From Polaromonas sp. (lineage in GTDB: Bacteria; Pseudomonadota; Gammaproteobacteria; Burkholderiales; Burkholderiaceae_C), in assembly GCA_025362315.1 (NCBI GenBank), contig JANYGP010000046.1:1-32462 (forward strand): DNA of 32,462 bases, in the 5' to 3' direction. The translations under genes and the position numbers were made by a program. The notes under the pieces are model-generated. The model had not been told where the DNA came from. It searched no databases and saw only the letters and a program-made list of their open reading frames with translations. Shown here piece by piece: positions 9,140 to 16,230 of the stretch; position 1 is the stretch's first letter; each line of letters begins with the position of its first letter.

Positions 9140-10009
9140 ATGATTGAATTTGTTTTGCCGGTTTTGTTTGCGCTGTCAGCGGTGGCTATTTTGGTGTTTG
9201 TCTTTCGGGTTACCACAGCCGTTGAGTCTGAAGACCGCACCTATGCCGACAAGCCACCGGGCTTATTTAGATGGGCGTGGCCTGCCATTATTTTTGTAAC
9301 TTTTTATGTAGGCGAGTATTTGTCGGTGGAGTACCGCGAAAAGAAAATCCGCCGGCTGCGCAAGGCCGAACTGGACTATGCGCTGTCGCCCCAGCAGTGG
9401 TTTAGTGCCAAGCTGGTGTACGGCGTGGCGGTGGGGCTGGGGTTTTTCTTTTTGATTGGGTCGCTGGGTGCTTTCAAATGGACCAATCTTTTAATTGGCT
9501 TTTTCATGGGTTTTGTCTACTTGGAGCTGTGGCTGCGCGACCGGATTAAACAAATCGAGATTCAGGTGCTGAAGAATCTGCCAAATTTTCTGGACATGCT
9601 AACGCTTGCGGTCGAGTCAGGCTGCAACCTGACAGTGGGCATCACGATTGGTGTGGACAAGACGCCAGACAACCCACTGCGTCGCGGTTTTGCACGTTTG
9701 CTGCGGGAGATTCGTTCCGGGCGCAGCCGTGTAGACGCGCTGCGCTCACTTGAAGACCGCTTGAGCCTGCCCGCACTGACCTCACTTACCAGCGCGCTGG
9801 TGCAGGCTGAAAAAACCGGCGCTAGCCTGGGTGCGGTGCTGCGGTCGCAGTCCACCCAGCGCACCAACGAGCGCTTTTCCAGAGCCGAAAAGCTGGCAAT
9901 GGAAGCGCCTGTGAAGATGCTAGGACCGCTGATTTTGTGTATTTTTCCTTGTACTTTTATCGTGCTGGGCTTTCCCATCGGCATGAAGATGATGGGCACG
10001 ATTGGATAA
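9140..10009 (+). CDS. tadC: Tad inner-membrane protein TadC
   Basis: Second T2SSF-type platform protein, expected to work with TadB. An N-terminal membrane segment (LFALSAVAILVFVF) is followed by further hydrophobic segments near residues 50 and 95-125. Then comes the conserved core LPNFLDMLTLAVESGCNLT, the charged loop LLREIRSGRSRVDALR, and ALVQAEKTGASLGAVLRSQS, ending in a C-terminal membrane helix with PLILCIFPCTFIVLGFP. All are typical of TadC. Length (289) is normal. The gene is 11 bp after tadB; a 33-bp gap separates it from tadD. Confidence 0.92.
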   Translation: MIEFVLPVLFALSAVAILVFVFRVTTAVESEDRTYADKPPGLFRWAWPAIIFVTFYVGEYLSVEYREKKIRRLRKAELDYALSPQQWFSAKLVYGVAVGLGFFFLIGSLGAFKWTNLLIGFFMGFVYLELWLRDRIKQIEIQVLKNLPNFLDMLTLAVESGCNLTVGITIGVDKTPDNPLRRGFARLLREIRSGRSRVDALRSLEDRLSLPALTSLTSALVQAEKTGASLGAVLRSQSTQRTNERFSRAEKLAMEAPVKMLGPLILCIFPCTFIVLGFPIGMKMMGTIG

Positions 10010-10042
10010 GGCTTCGACAAGTTTCTCGACAAGGTTATTGAG

Positions 10043-10552
10043 ATGAAAAAAGTTGCAAATTGCGGTCGGTGGTGGACCATGTTGAGTTGCGTGCTGGCTG
10101 TTTATGGCTGTGCATCAACAGGTGCTGACGCCTCAAGAAACGCTGCTTCTGCGGCTGGCCTGGAAGTCGGTACGCTGCAAGCCGTGGCAGCACAAAGCGC
10201 TCAAGCGGGCGACTTTGGTCAGGCCATCGCGATTTACCAGCGCATGACCGCAGCCGAGCCAGGGCGTGCCGAGGTTTGGTTTTTGCTGGGCGGCGCGCTG
10301 CTGCGCAACCAGCAGCCTGAGCCTGCCCAGCGCGCGTTTGAGCAAGCGCTGCGGCTGGACCCCAAGCTGAGCAAAGCCTACGCCAATCTAGCCCTGACGC
10401 ACCTGGCGCAGTTCAGGGAGGCAGCTAGCCGCGCCATCGGCAGCGACCAGGTGTCTGATGCGAACCGGGTGGCCTTGCGCTTATTGCTGCGCGACGTGGA
10501 CCAGGCGCTGTTCCCCGCCCGGGAGCTGCCAAAAACGGACTTGAAACCATGA
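10043..10552 (+). CDS. tadD: TPR lipoprotein TadD
   Basis: Outer-membrane lipoprotein that in other Tad systems assists secretin assembly. The signal peptide ends in a lipobox VYGC (Cys at about residue 23). The mature part has TPR helices: FGQAIAIYQRMTAAEPG, AEVWFLLGGALLRNQQ and PAQRAFEQALRLDPKLSKAYANLA, about two and a half repeats between residues 50 and 120. At 169 residues it is shorter than many TadD proteins. It overlaps the next gene by 4 bp (ATGA), so the two are translationally coupled. Confidence 0.85.
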   Translation: MKKVANCGRWWTMLSCVLAVYGCASTGADASRNAASAAGLEVGTLQAVAAQSAQAGDFGQAIAIYQRMTAAEPGRAEVWFLLGGALLRNQQPEPAQRAFEQALRLDPKLSKAYANLALTHLAQFREAASRAIGSDQVSDANRVALRLLLRDVDQALFPARELPKTDLKP

Positions 10553-11268
10553 CGACGATTACACCCATCTGCTCAAGCAAAAAGTCAAATCAGCAGGGCG
10601 CAGCGTCCGTTGAATTCTTTGTTATCAGCCTGGCGGTGTTTATTCCGCTCATGATGGCGGTGCTGCAAATGGGCTTGTTTTTTATTGCCAAGAACACTGT
10701 CAATCTCGCGACCTTTGCAGCGGCAAGAGCTGGCGCAGCCACTGGCGGTAGCCAGCTTGAAATGCGAAAAGCTTTTCTTAAAGCCGTCTCGCCGCTGTAT
10801 GTGGGGGCTGGCCTGGGCGCGGTGGGCGGCAGTGGCTTCAAGGATGTGTCGTCAAACAACTACGCGGTGGTGATGGGTGCTGCGTACCTTGCCGCCGCTA
10901 CCAACTTGCCCCCCGACCAGATCACCAAGCTCAACCCGACAGCTGCGTCGTTCAGGGACTTTGGCATCACAGATCCGAACGGCGGATCGGGGCGCGTCAT
11001 TCCGGTGACCAACCTGCTGACCGATAACCGAGTGGGCGGCAGCTCGCAGCAAACCCGGGCTGATTCGCTGCTGCTGAAGGTTCAAATTAAGCACTGCTAC
11101 CACATGATTTTTCCGGTGATTGACAAGATGGTGTCGCAGACGCTGCTGGTGTTGAACCCGACCGCCTCACTGATTGACAAGGGCTGCTATGCGCTGGACG
11201 GCATTCCGATTGCGTCGCAAGCCGTGGTGCGCATGACGGTACCGCCGCTGGCTGGCAACTTCCCATGA
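10549..11268 (+). CDS. TadE-like protein (second copy)
   Basis: The leader ends in QQG, then AASVEFFVISLAVFIPLMM, giving a class III cleavage site with Glu at +5 and a hydrophobic helix. The following MGLFFIAKNTVNLATFAAARAGA is the typical TadE family continuation. The soluble part (about residues 60-239) ends in a segment with two cysteines, KHCYHMIF and DKGCYALDG, which may form a disulphide. This is the third pseudopilin-like protein of the locus with Glu+5, alongside those at 2212 and 3772. It overlaps tadD by 4 bp and the DUF192 gene by 4 bp. Confidence 0.8.
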   Translation: MTTITPICSSKKSNQQGAASVEFFVISLAVFIPLMMAVLQMGLFFIAKNTVNLATFAAARAGAATGGSQLEMRKAFLKAVSPLYVGAGLGAVGGSGFKDVSSNNYAVVMGAAYLAAATNLPPDQITKLNPTAASFRDFGITDPNGGSGRVIPVTNLLTDNRVGGSSQQTRADSLLLKVQIKHCYHMIFPVIDKMVSQTLLVLNPTASLIDKGCYALDGIPIASQAVVRMTVPPLAGNFP

Positions 11269-11618
11269 GCGCGGCTGACAATTTGTTTTCATCGGTGCAG
11301 CTGCAAGTAGCGGATGGCTTTTGGCAGCGGCTGGTAGGCCTCTTGGGCCGTAAAAGTCTGGGTGCCAACCAGGGCCTGCTGCTGCTGCCGTGCAACAACA
11401 TTCACACCGCGTTCATGCGTTTTCCCATCGATGCGGTGTTTGTCAGCCCCAGTGGTGTGGTCATCAAAATCGTCAGGTCCATCCAGCCGTTTCGATTGGC
11501 TTTTGACTTCAAAGCCAGAGCCTGCATTGAGCTGCCCAGCGGCGACGCTGACCGGCTGGGCTTGGCAGTTGGCCAAACGTTGAATGTGCCTTTTTGCGCA
11601 GCGGGTGCCACTCGATGA
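11265..11618 (+). CDS. DUF192 family protein
   Basis: A 117-residue protein matching DUF192 (PF02643): FWQRLVGLLGRKSL near residues 19-32, GLLLLPCNNIHTAFMRFPIDAVFV (reported in two parts: GLLLLPCNNIHT and FMRFPIDAVFV) in the middle, and the C-terminal ACIELPSGDADRLGLAVGQ. The biochemical role of DUF192 is not established. Most members are exported, but here no signal peptide is evident. It overlaps both neighbours by 4 bp (ATGA), which places it firmly in the pilus operon. Confidence 0.85.
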   Translation: MSAADNLFSSVQLQVADGFWQRLVGLLGRKSLGANQGLLLLPCNNIHTAFMRFPIDAVFVSPSGVVIKIVRSIQPFRLAFDFKARACIELPSGDADRLGLAVGQTLNVPFCAAGATR

Positions 11619-12040
11619 GATTTTTTATCAAGACTTTTAAACCTGTGGCGCACACAATACGGGCGCTAGCAGCTATGTATTTAATAGCTACTAACGCCCA
11701 TTCTGCGATCTTTTTGCACACCGAAGCTGGCACTGGCATGGAGGTGTATAGCAATCTGGCCCCCAAAGCAGGGGCGCTTGTGATCACGCCGGCTGCTGCA
11801 TCTGTGCTGCCCACTGCCGCCAGCAGACCGCAAAAGCAACTGTCCCAAATCGCAAGGTCAGACCAAAGCAGCCAGCAGAGTGCCCGTGAAGTAGACCGTC
11901 GGGCGATTTTGAGCAGCGAGCTGCAGTCAGAGCAACTGGCCCTTAAATCTGCCACGCTGCAACGTGCAGCAGTTGAAGTCATCGTGCGCCACCAAAGCAA
12001 TGTGGCCGCGCTTGAGCGTGAAATCAGCCGCGTCCGTTAA
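11615..12040 (+). CDS. Small secreted coiled-coil protein, DUF4124-like N-terminus
   Basis: The start is taken as the ATG at 11615, which overlaps the DUF192 stop by 4 bp, rather than the TTG at 11594. The N-terminus MRFFIKTFKPVA, then a hydrophobic run and a likely cleavage after NAHSA, is a signal peptide. Its residues 10-25 are encoded by a 49-bp repeat copy (see the repeat at 11641). The mature start (IFLHTEAGTGMEVYSN) resembles the DUF4124 pattern of an aromatic residue, a Gly turn and YSN/YSD. The C-terminal half is Gln/Glu/Arg/Ala-rich and probably a coiled coil. 141 residues. Function unknown. Confidence 0.6.
   Translation: MRFFIKTFKPVAHTIRALAAMYLIATNAHSAIFLHTEAGTGMEVYSNLAPKAGALVITPAAASVLPTAASRPQKQLSQIARSDQSSQQSAREVDRRAILSSELQSEQLALKSATLQRAAVEVIVRHQSNVAALEREISRVR
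11641..11689 (+). repeat. 49-bp palindromic repeat element, copy A (inside a signal peptide)
   Basis: The core GGGCGCTAGCAGCT starts at 11661, and ATAGCT closes the element at 11684. The bases 11661-11699 also form an imperfect palindrome (GGGCG at 11661 pairs with CGCCC at 11695, AGCTAT with ATAGCT). The copy agrees with copy B (14901) at 16 of the first 20 positions. It lies in frame inside the gene at 11615. Confidence 0.8.
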
Positions 12041-13739
12041 CAAACCTCTTGTTAGGGGTTCGGCATCGGCGCACGGCTATGTCCCGCCGGCGGCTAGCCC
12101 AAAGCTGCCTGCAGCAGCGATCACGTCGTTGCCCCTGAGCGCTCTGTCAGCCTCAATTTTTGGGGCCTGTATGACGCTGTCTTTCGCACCCGCCAACGCC
12201 TGGTGGTTCACGCCGTTCTGCCTGGCCGGTCTGTTTGTTCTGCTGAACCAGCAAGCGCCTTCTCTCAGTTGGCTGATCGGCCTGGCATTTGGCATCGGCT
12301 GGTTTGGAGCTGGATTTTGGTGGGTGGCCCCTGGTCTGAATGCTTTTTCTCAAGCGGGCCTTTGGCTAAGCGTTGCGCTGACGGCGGTGTTGGTGATCTA
12401 CATGGCCTTGTTTGTGGCAACAGCTGCCTGGGCGTTGTCGGTTTTGCCAACCCGCCTCTCCCATCTGTTCAGTCGGCTGGTACGCAATTTGACCTGCGCC
12501 GCTTGCTGGACGCTGACCGAGTGGGCGCGTGGGCAGCTTTTTGGCGGCTTGCCGTGGCTGGTGACGGGTTACTCACAAGTGCCAGGGCCACTGGCAGTTT
12601 TTGCGCCAGTCATTGGTGTTTTTGGGCTGACCTTCATCACCGCATTTCTGGCAGCGTTAATCGCCGACTGCCTGGTCAATGCTGCGAACAAGGCAGCTCT
12701 GCAACGGGCAGGTGTTGTCGCGGCGTTCACGGGCGTGATGTTGGCTGCTCTGGGCTTTGGCCTGGCCAATGTGCAGTGGACCCAAGACACAGGCCGCACG
12801 CTGTCGGTTAGGCTGCTGCAAGGCAATTTGCCCCAGCATGATAAATTCACGCAGGATGGGCTGCGCCGCGCGCTGACTGTTTATGGCGAAATGCTGCAAA
12901 CCAGCAGCACAGAACTTACTGCACTGCCTGAAACAGCACTGCCGATTGAGTGGGCATCGCTGCCCGCAGACTTGCGCCAGCGCTGGCAAGACTTCGCCAC
13001 CGTCAGCAGCAGCGCCATCGTGTTGGGAACCATTGCTTCCACGCCCTCTGCCGATGGCCAGCAAAGCGTGCTGGCCAACAGTGCCATCGCGCTGGTTCCC
13101 GGCGGTGGGCAAAGCACTGATCAAAGTACAGCCAACTATCAGTACAACAAGCACCGGCTGATTCCCTTCGGCGAGGCCATGCCGCGTGGGGCTGAGTGGC
13201 TGGGTCGCCAGCTCAAGCTCGATCTGGGGTCGTTTACGCCCGGGCCAGCGGGCCAGCCGCCGCTGGTACTGCCCCAGGCAAAAGTGGCCATGAGCATCTG
13301 CTTTGAAGACCTGTTGGACACGGTGATGGCTGACAAAGCCAAAGCCGCTGAAGTCATCCTGAACATCAGCAATTTTGCCTGGTTTGCCCACACTTACGCG
13401 CCAGAGCAGCACCTGCAGATTGCCCAAATGCGCGCACTGGAGACGGGCCGCTGGGTGATGTCTGCATCCAACACCGGCGTGACCGCACTGGTAGACCAGC
13501 GCGGCCAGGTGCACAGCCGCTTGCCGCCGAACAAAACCGCCTACCTGGATGGCCAGGTCAGTTTGTTTACAGGCTTCACCCCATTTATGCAGTGGCAAAA
13601 CCTGCCAGTGTTGGCTTTGTCAGTTTTTATGATCGCGTTGGCGGCGGCGCACCGGTTGCGGTGGGTTTTCATGCCAAGCAAATCAAATGTGTTTACACCC
13701 CGAACATCTGCTAACAAGCACCCGCCAGAGCCAACCTAA
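12000..13739 (+). CDS. lnt: Apolipoprotein N-acyltransferase
   Basis: Inner-membrane enzyme that transfers the third acyl chain to the N-terminal Cys of lipoproteins. Several N-terminal membrane helices (about residues 40-265) precede a nitrilase-like periplasmic domain with the catalytic triad Glu311 (ALPETALP), Lys384 (YNKHRLIPFGE) and Cys434 (SICFEDL), then SNFAWF, a QMRALETGRW motif, and a last membrane helix (NLPVLALSVFMIALAAA). The start is uncertain: ATG 12000 is used, overlapping the previous gene by 41 bp; GTG at 11964 or 12018 and TTG at 12129 are alternatives, and none has a clear ribosome binding site. The domain is more divergent than usual for Burkholderiales (CFED for CYED), and the position at the end of a Tad locus is unusual. 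Confidence 0.88.
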   Translation: MWPRLSVKSAASVNKPLVRGSASAHGYVPPAASPKLPAAAITSLPLSALSASIFGACMTLSFAPANAWWFTPFCLAGLFVLLNQQAPSLSWLIGLAFGIGWFGAGFWWVAPGLNAFSQAGLWLSVALTAVLVIYMALFVATAAWALSVLPTRLSHLFSRLVRNLTCAACWTLTEWARGQLFGGLPWLVTGYSQVPGPLAVFAPVIGVFGLTFITAFLAALIADCLVNAANKAALQRAGVVAAFTGVMLAALGFGLANVQWTQDTGRTLSVRLLQGNLPQHDKFTQDGLRRALTVYGEMLQTSSTELTALPETALPIEWASLPADLRQRWQDFATVSSSAIVLGTIASTPSADGQQSVLANSAIALVPGGGQSTDQSTANYQYNKHRLIPFGEAMPRGAEWLGRQLKLDLGSFTPGPAGQPPLVLPQAKVAMSICFEDLLDTVMADKAKAAEVILNISNFAWFAHTYAPEQHLQIAQMRALETGRWVMSASNTGVTALVDQRGQVHSRLPPNKTAYLDGQVSLFTGFTPFMQWQNLPVLALSVFMIALAAAHRLRWVFMPSKSNVFTPRTSANKHPPEPT

Positions 13740-13762
13740 ACTTTATTTATCCAGGAAGATTT

Positions 13763-14092
13763 ATGAAAATTTTTAGCTCTGCAATTGCTGCAGTCCTTTT
13801 TTCAACCTGCTTGCTCGCAGGCGCTGCACAGGCCAACGACCCGATCAGCGCCTTGAAAAAAGCCAACACCGACATGTGCATAAAAATCGGCAGCAACGTG
13901 CCCGACGCGCCCAAAGACACCAAGCTGACCGCACCCTACTGCCAATGCGTGTCAGACAATTACTGGGCCAGCGTGCCCAAGGCGCAGCAAGACGAGTTGT
14001 TAACGCGCGGCACATCACCCGGTATTCAAACCAGCATGGACGCGCGGATGGCATCAGCACAGCTTGCTTGTAAAAAGAAGGTCGGGTTTTAA
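13763..14092 (+). CDS. Small secreted cysteine-containing protein, unknown
   Basis: 109 residues with a clear Sec signal peptide (SSAIAAVLFSTCLLAGAAQA, cleavage after AQA near residue 24) and a good Shine-Dalgarno (AGGA) 7-8 bp before the ATG. The mature protein has four cysteines (about residues 38, 60, 62 and 103) including a CQC pair, consistent with two disulphides in the periplasm. I do not recognise the family. It is 23 bp downstream of lnt on the same strand and could be cotranscribed. Confidence 0.65.
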   Translation: MKIFSSAIAAVLFSTCLLAGAAQANDPISALKKANTDMCIKIGSNVPDAPKDTKLTAPYCQCVSDNYWASVPKAQQDELLTRGTSPGIQTSMDARMASAQLACKKKVGF

Positions 14093-14116
14093 GGCTTTTT
14101 TAGCTGATGGCTTGTG

Positions 14117-14137
14117 AGCAGCGCCTGAAGTGCTGCT
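14117..14137. terminator. Possible bidirectional hairpin between convergent genes
   Basis: AGCAGCGC, loop CTGAA, GTGCTGCT: an 8-bp stem with one G-T pair. It sits between the 3' ends of the + strand gene ending at 14092 and the - strand WYL relic ending at 14143. There is no U-tract directly after it, so function as an intrinsic terminator is uncertain. Confidence 0.3.
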
Positions 14138-14142
14138 TCTGA

Positions 14143-14865
14143 TCAACGACCGGCTGCAATCACCCCGGGAGCGGCCCCAACATTGCGCAAAAAATCTGCC
14201 CGCGTTCTACCCGCCTCCTGCTGGAATTGACCAGCAATTTCGGTGCAGCTTTGTGTACGGTCCATCCGAAAATTGCGACAGTCACTTTTTTTTTCACACC
14301 AGGCGGTCAGCGTCCACACCTTGCCCCAGTAATAGCAACCCAGCGGTCGTACGGTGCGCTGGGTTGATTTGTTTTGCAAATCGCAGTAGGTCATCCGCAA
14401 TTTACGCTGCGTTTGCACGGCTTGGCGAAGCTTTCCCAGACGTTGACGCGTTGCGGCATCCAGACCTGTCACGACTTTGAGCGGTGCGTACACCGCCTGG
14501 CGTTCGGCGGCGGCCCTGGCAGCGGCTGGCAGCACCGACAAGATTTTGATGAGGGCCGTAACAGCACTGGAAGCCAGGCTGGCGTCGAGCCCGATTTGCG
14601 CCACGCGCACGGCGGCCACCAGTGCCTTGGCCTCGTCTTGGGTGAACATCAGGGGCGGCAAATCAAAGCCCGCGCCCAGCCGGTAGCCCACACCCGCTTC
14701 CCCTTCAATCGGCACGCCCTGGTGCTGCAGGTCAGCCCATTAAGTTGTTTTGCGGTAAATGGTGCGGCGGGTGACGGCCAGCCGCTCGGCCAGATCAGCG
14801 GCCGTACTCAGCCTGCGCCCACGAATAAACTGCACGAGCTGGAAAAGTCGGTCTGCGCGGCGCAT
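14143..14865 (-). pseudogene. WYL-domain (YafY-like) HTH regulator interrupted by a stop
   Basis: Read from the ATG at 14865, the first 38 residues are an HTH_11-type helix-turn-helix (RADRLFQLVQFIRGRRLS, then LAERLAVTRRTIYR). Codon 42 is TAA (14742-14740). After it the frame continues as WADLQHQGVPIEGEAGVGYRL and a complete WYL domain (VWTLTAWCEKKSDCRNFRMDR) to the stop at 14143. In intact homologues the recognition helix runs TIYRDIADL directly into the following part; here KTT-stop-W replaces the DI, so a few bases were changed or inserted. The C-terminal 190 residues remain open, so decay may be recent. The regulator could control DNA-damage or defence genes, as WYL proteins often do, but no target is evident. 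Confidence 0.75.
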
Positions 14866-14900
14866 GGGTGTTGTACTGTGGCGTTTTGGTTGTATTTTAG

Positions 14901-14949
14901 AGCTGTAGCGCAATAAATACGGGCGCTAACAGCTCCGTTTTCCATAGCA
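14901..14949 (+). repeat. 49-bp palindromic repeat element, copy B
   Basis: Located in the non-coding gap upstream of the WYL relic. The left arm TAGCGC (14906) pairs with GCGCTA (14923), and AGCT at 14931 and ATAGCA at 14944 are in the same columns as in the other copies. Confidence 0.8.
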
Positions 14950-14972
14950 TTCTGCAATTCATCAAACCGGCA

Positions 14973-15394
14973 TCATAATGCCAGCAGCTTTGAATTTGCA
15001 TGCATTGCCTGCGCAATCAGGCGCATGTCGTGGTCGCTCACATCAAACAGACCGAAGCGAAATTTGTAGCCCCAGCGCTGGCGGTTTTCAATGAATTCGA
15101 AGTCGTCTAGCAGCGGCGTGATCGGCGTCTCCCGAGCAGGTGCATAAATCACATCCTGCCGATACGGGGTTTTGGGGTCAGAACCCAAAAGCATAGGGCT
15201 CACCTGCCTGCACGATACCGATGGAGACAAAGCTTTGCAGTTCGTCTTTCACGCCGTACACAGCAGTCGGTGAGTAACAGGCCACGCGGTCCTCGGGCTT
15301 GATGCATGCTGTGGCCCAGCACAGCCTCTTAGAAAGCCGTGGCTTTGGCCAGATTGGCAGTACCGATTTCAAACCATGTGATGGCGTTTTTCAT
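14973..15394 (-). pseudogene. Chimeric relic: VOC (glyoxalase-like) 5' end joined to EVE-domain 3' part
   Basis: From the ATG at 15394, preceded by a strong AGGAGT ribosome site, the first residues are MKNAITWFEIGTANLAKATAF, the typical start of a VOC-family protein. The next codon is TAA where Tyr is expected, followed by EAVLGHSM. A few codons on, in a different frame, PEDRVACYSPTAVYGVKDELQSF (shown here in full only as PEDRVACYSPTAVYG) through GEPYAF matches an EVE/PUA-like protein (UPF0310 type). After another frame change at 15180, DPKTPYRQDVIY and RWGYKFRFGLFDVSDHD complete the EVE C-terminus, ending at 14973. The middle of the VOC gene and the start of the EVE gene are missing, as from a deletion joining two adjacent genes. 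No product is expected. Confidence 0.7.
15170..15190 (-). repeat. 21-bp inverted-repeat motif at the EVE frameshift
   Basis: TTTTGGGGTCAGAACCCAAAA has TTTTGGG/CCCAAAA arms and shares the core TTGGGGTCAGA-NN-CCAA with the reverse complement of the motif at 20482. It coincides with the frame change in the EVE relic. Similar motifs are, as I recall, associated with REP-associated tyrosine transposases in proteobacteria; this was not checked. Confidence 0.5.
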
Positions 15395-15481
15395 GAATGA
15401 CTCCTGCGTTGTTGAAGAAGCTTTGATCCTGCCGGGGGGATGCTGACAGCGTGGTGTCAGCAGGGATTGGCTTGCATTCTT

Positions 15482-15883
15482 CTACCCACCAGCCTGCCAG
15501 TCCTCAACTACCAGCCCTGGTATCCGCTTGAATTCTTCGATGTTGTGGGTCACCATCGTCAAACCACGCTCAAGCGCGGTTGCGGCAATCAGCAAGTCAT
15601 AAGGGCCAACTGGAAGACCAAGTCGCCTCAACTCTGCTCTGACAAGCGCCGCTTTGGCAGCAACTGCTGAATCGACCGGCAGCTTGGGCAAGATGGCGAG
15701 CAGACGCTCCAGTACAGGCCGCAGTTTGAACTGTGGGTTGTAAGCGATGCCGTAGAGCAATTCGTGCTCAGTCAGCACGCTGACGGCAATATCTGCCGGA
15801 GTAAGGATTTGCAACCTGGCGATAAACTGCACATCTTTTTTGGCCCAAACCGTGACTGCGTTCGTGTCCAGCAAATATTTCAT
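15482..15883 (-). CDS. VapC-type PIN-domain toxin (with RHH antitoxin)
   Basis: PIN-domain ribonuclease toxin of a type II toxin-antitoxin pair. Acidic active-site residues are visible: Asp6 in YLLDTNAV, Glu in TEHELLYGI (about residue 40), Asp in GPYDLLIAATA (about 98), and the C-terminal THNIEEFKRIPGL where Asn replaces the usual Asp, as in many VapC/FitB proteins. 133 residues, normal length. It starts 12 bp after the stop of the upstream antitoxin gene, so the two form an operon. It has no visible link with glcF, which lies upstream of the antitoxin. Confidence 0.88.
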   Translation of the reverse strand: MKYLLDTNAVTVWAKKDVQFIARLQILTPADIAVSVLTEHELLYGIAYNPQFKLRPVLERLLAILPKLPVDSAVAAKAALVRAELRRLGLPVGPYDLLIAATALERGLTMVTHNIEEFKRIPGLVVEDWQAGG

Positions 15884-15895
15884 GCGGCGCTGCGC

Positions 15896-16177
15896 TTAAT
15901 TTGAGAAATCTTTGAGTAATTTGTCCGACCGGGATTGCCAGAGGTCATTGTTTTCCCTGCGTAACGCATCGAAGTTAGGCAAGCCATCCAAATCATTGGA
16001 GTCCGGCGGCAATGACATCCAGGCGCGCACATCGGCTGGCCACTGGCTGGCAGTTTTTTGTGCCAGGTAGCTTTCAACCGCTTCTCGCACCACACCGCTG
16101 CGGCTGGTGCTGTTGGTTTTCGCGAAGTTGTCCAAACTCACCAACAATGGCTGCGGTAAATGGATGCTGAAGTTCAT
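15896..16177 (-). CDS. Ribbon-helix-helix antitoxin of the VapC pair
   Basis: 93 residues. The N-terminal ~45 residues have the RHH/CopG layout: a strand (NFSIHLPQPLLVSLDNFAK), then the helix pair around SRSGVVREAVESYLAQK. Such proteins bind DNA as dimers and neutralise the toxin through the C-terminal part, here an acidic/Asn-rich tail (DSNDLDGLPNFDALRRE). The start has GGAG nine to ten bases upstream, and a TATAAT-like box lies 40 bp upstream. Immediately followed by vapC. Confidence 0.78.
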   Translation of the reverse strand: MNFSIHLPQPLLVSLDNFAKTNSTSRSGVVREAVESYLAQKTASQWPADVRAWMSLPPDSNDLDGLPNFDALRRENNDLWQSRSDKLLKDFSN

Positions 16178-16216
16178 GGCAGATACTCCAAAATAAATTA
16201 AAACATGTTATGCCAT

Positions 16217-16222
16217 ATTATA
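16217..16222 (-). promoter_or_regulatory. Candidate -10 box of the RHH/VapC operon
   Basis: TATAAT on the - strand about 40 bp upstream of the antitoxin ATG, in an AT-rich stretch that also holds the palindrome ACATGT (16203-16208), which could be part of an autoregulatory operator. No convincing -35 hexamer is seen. Confidence 0.3.
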
Positions 16223-16230
16223 AATCGCGT

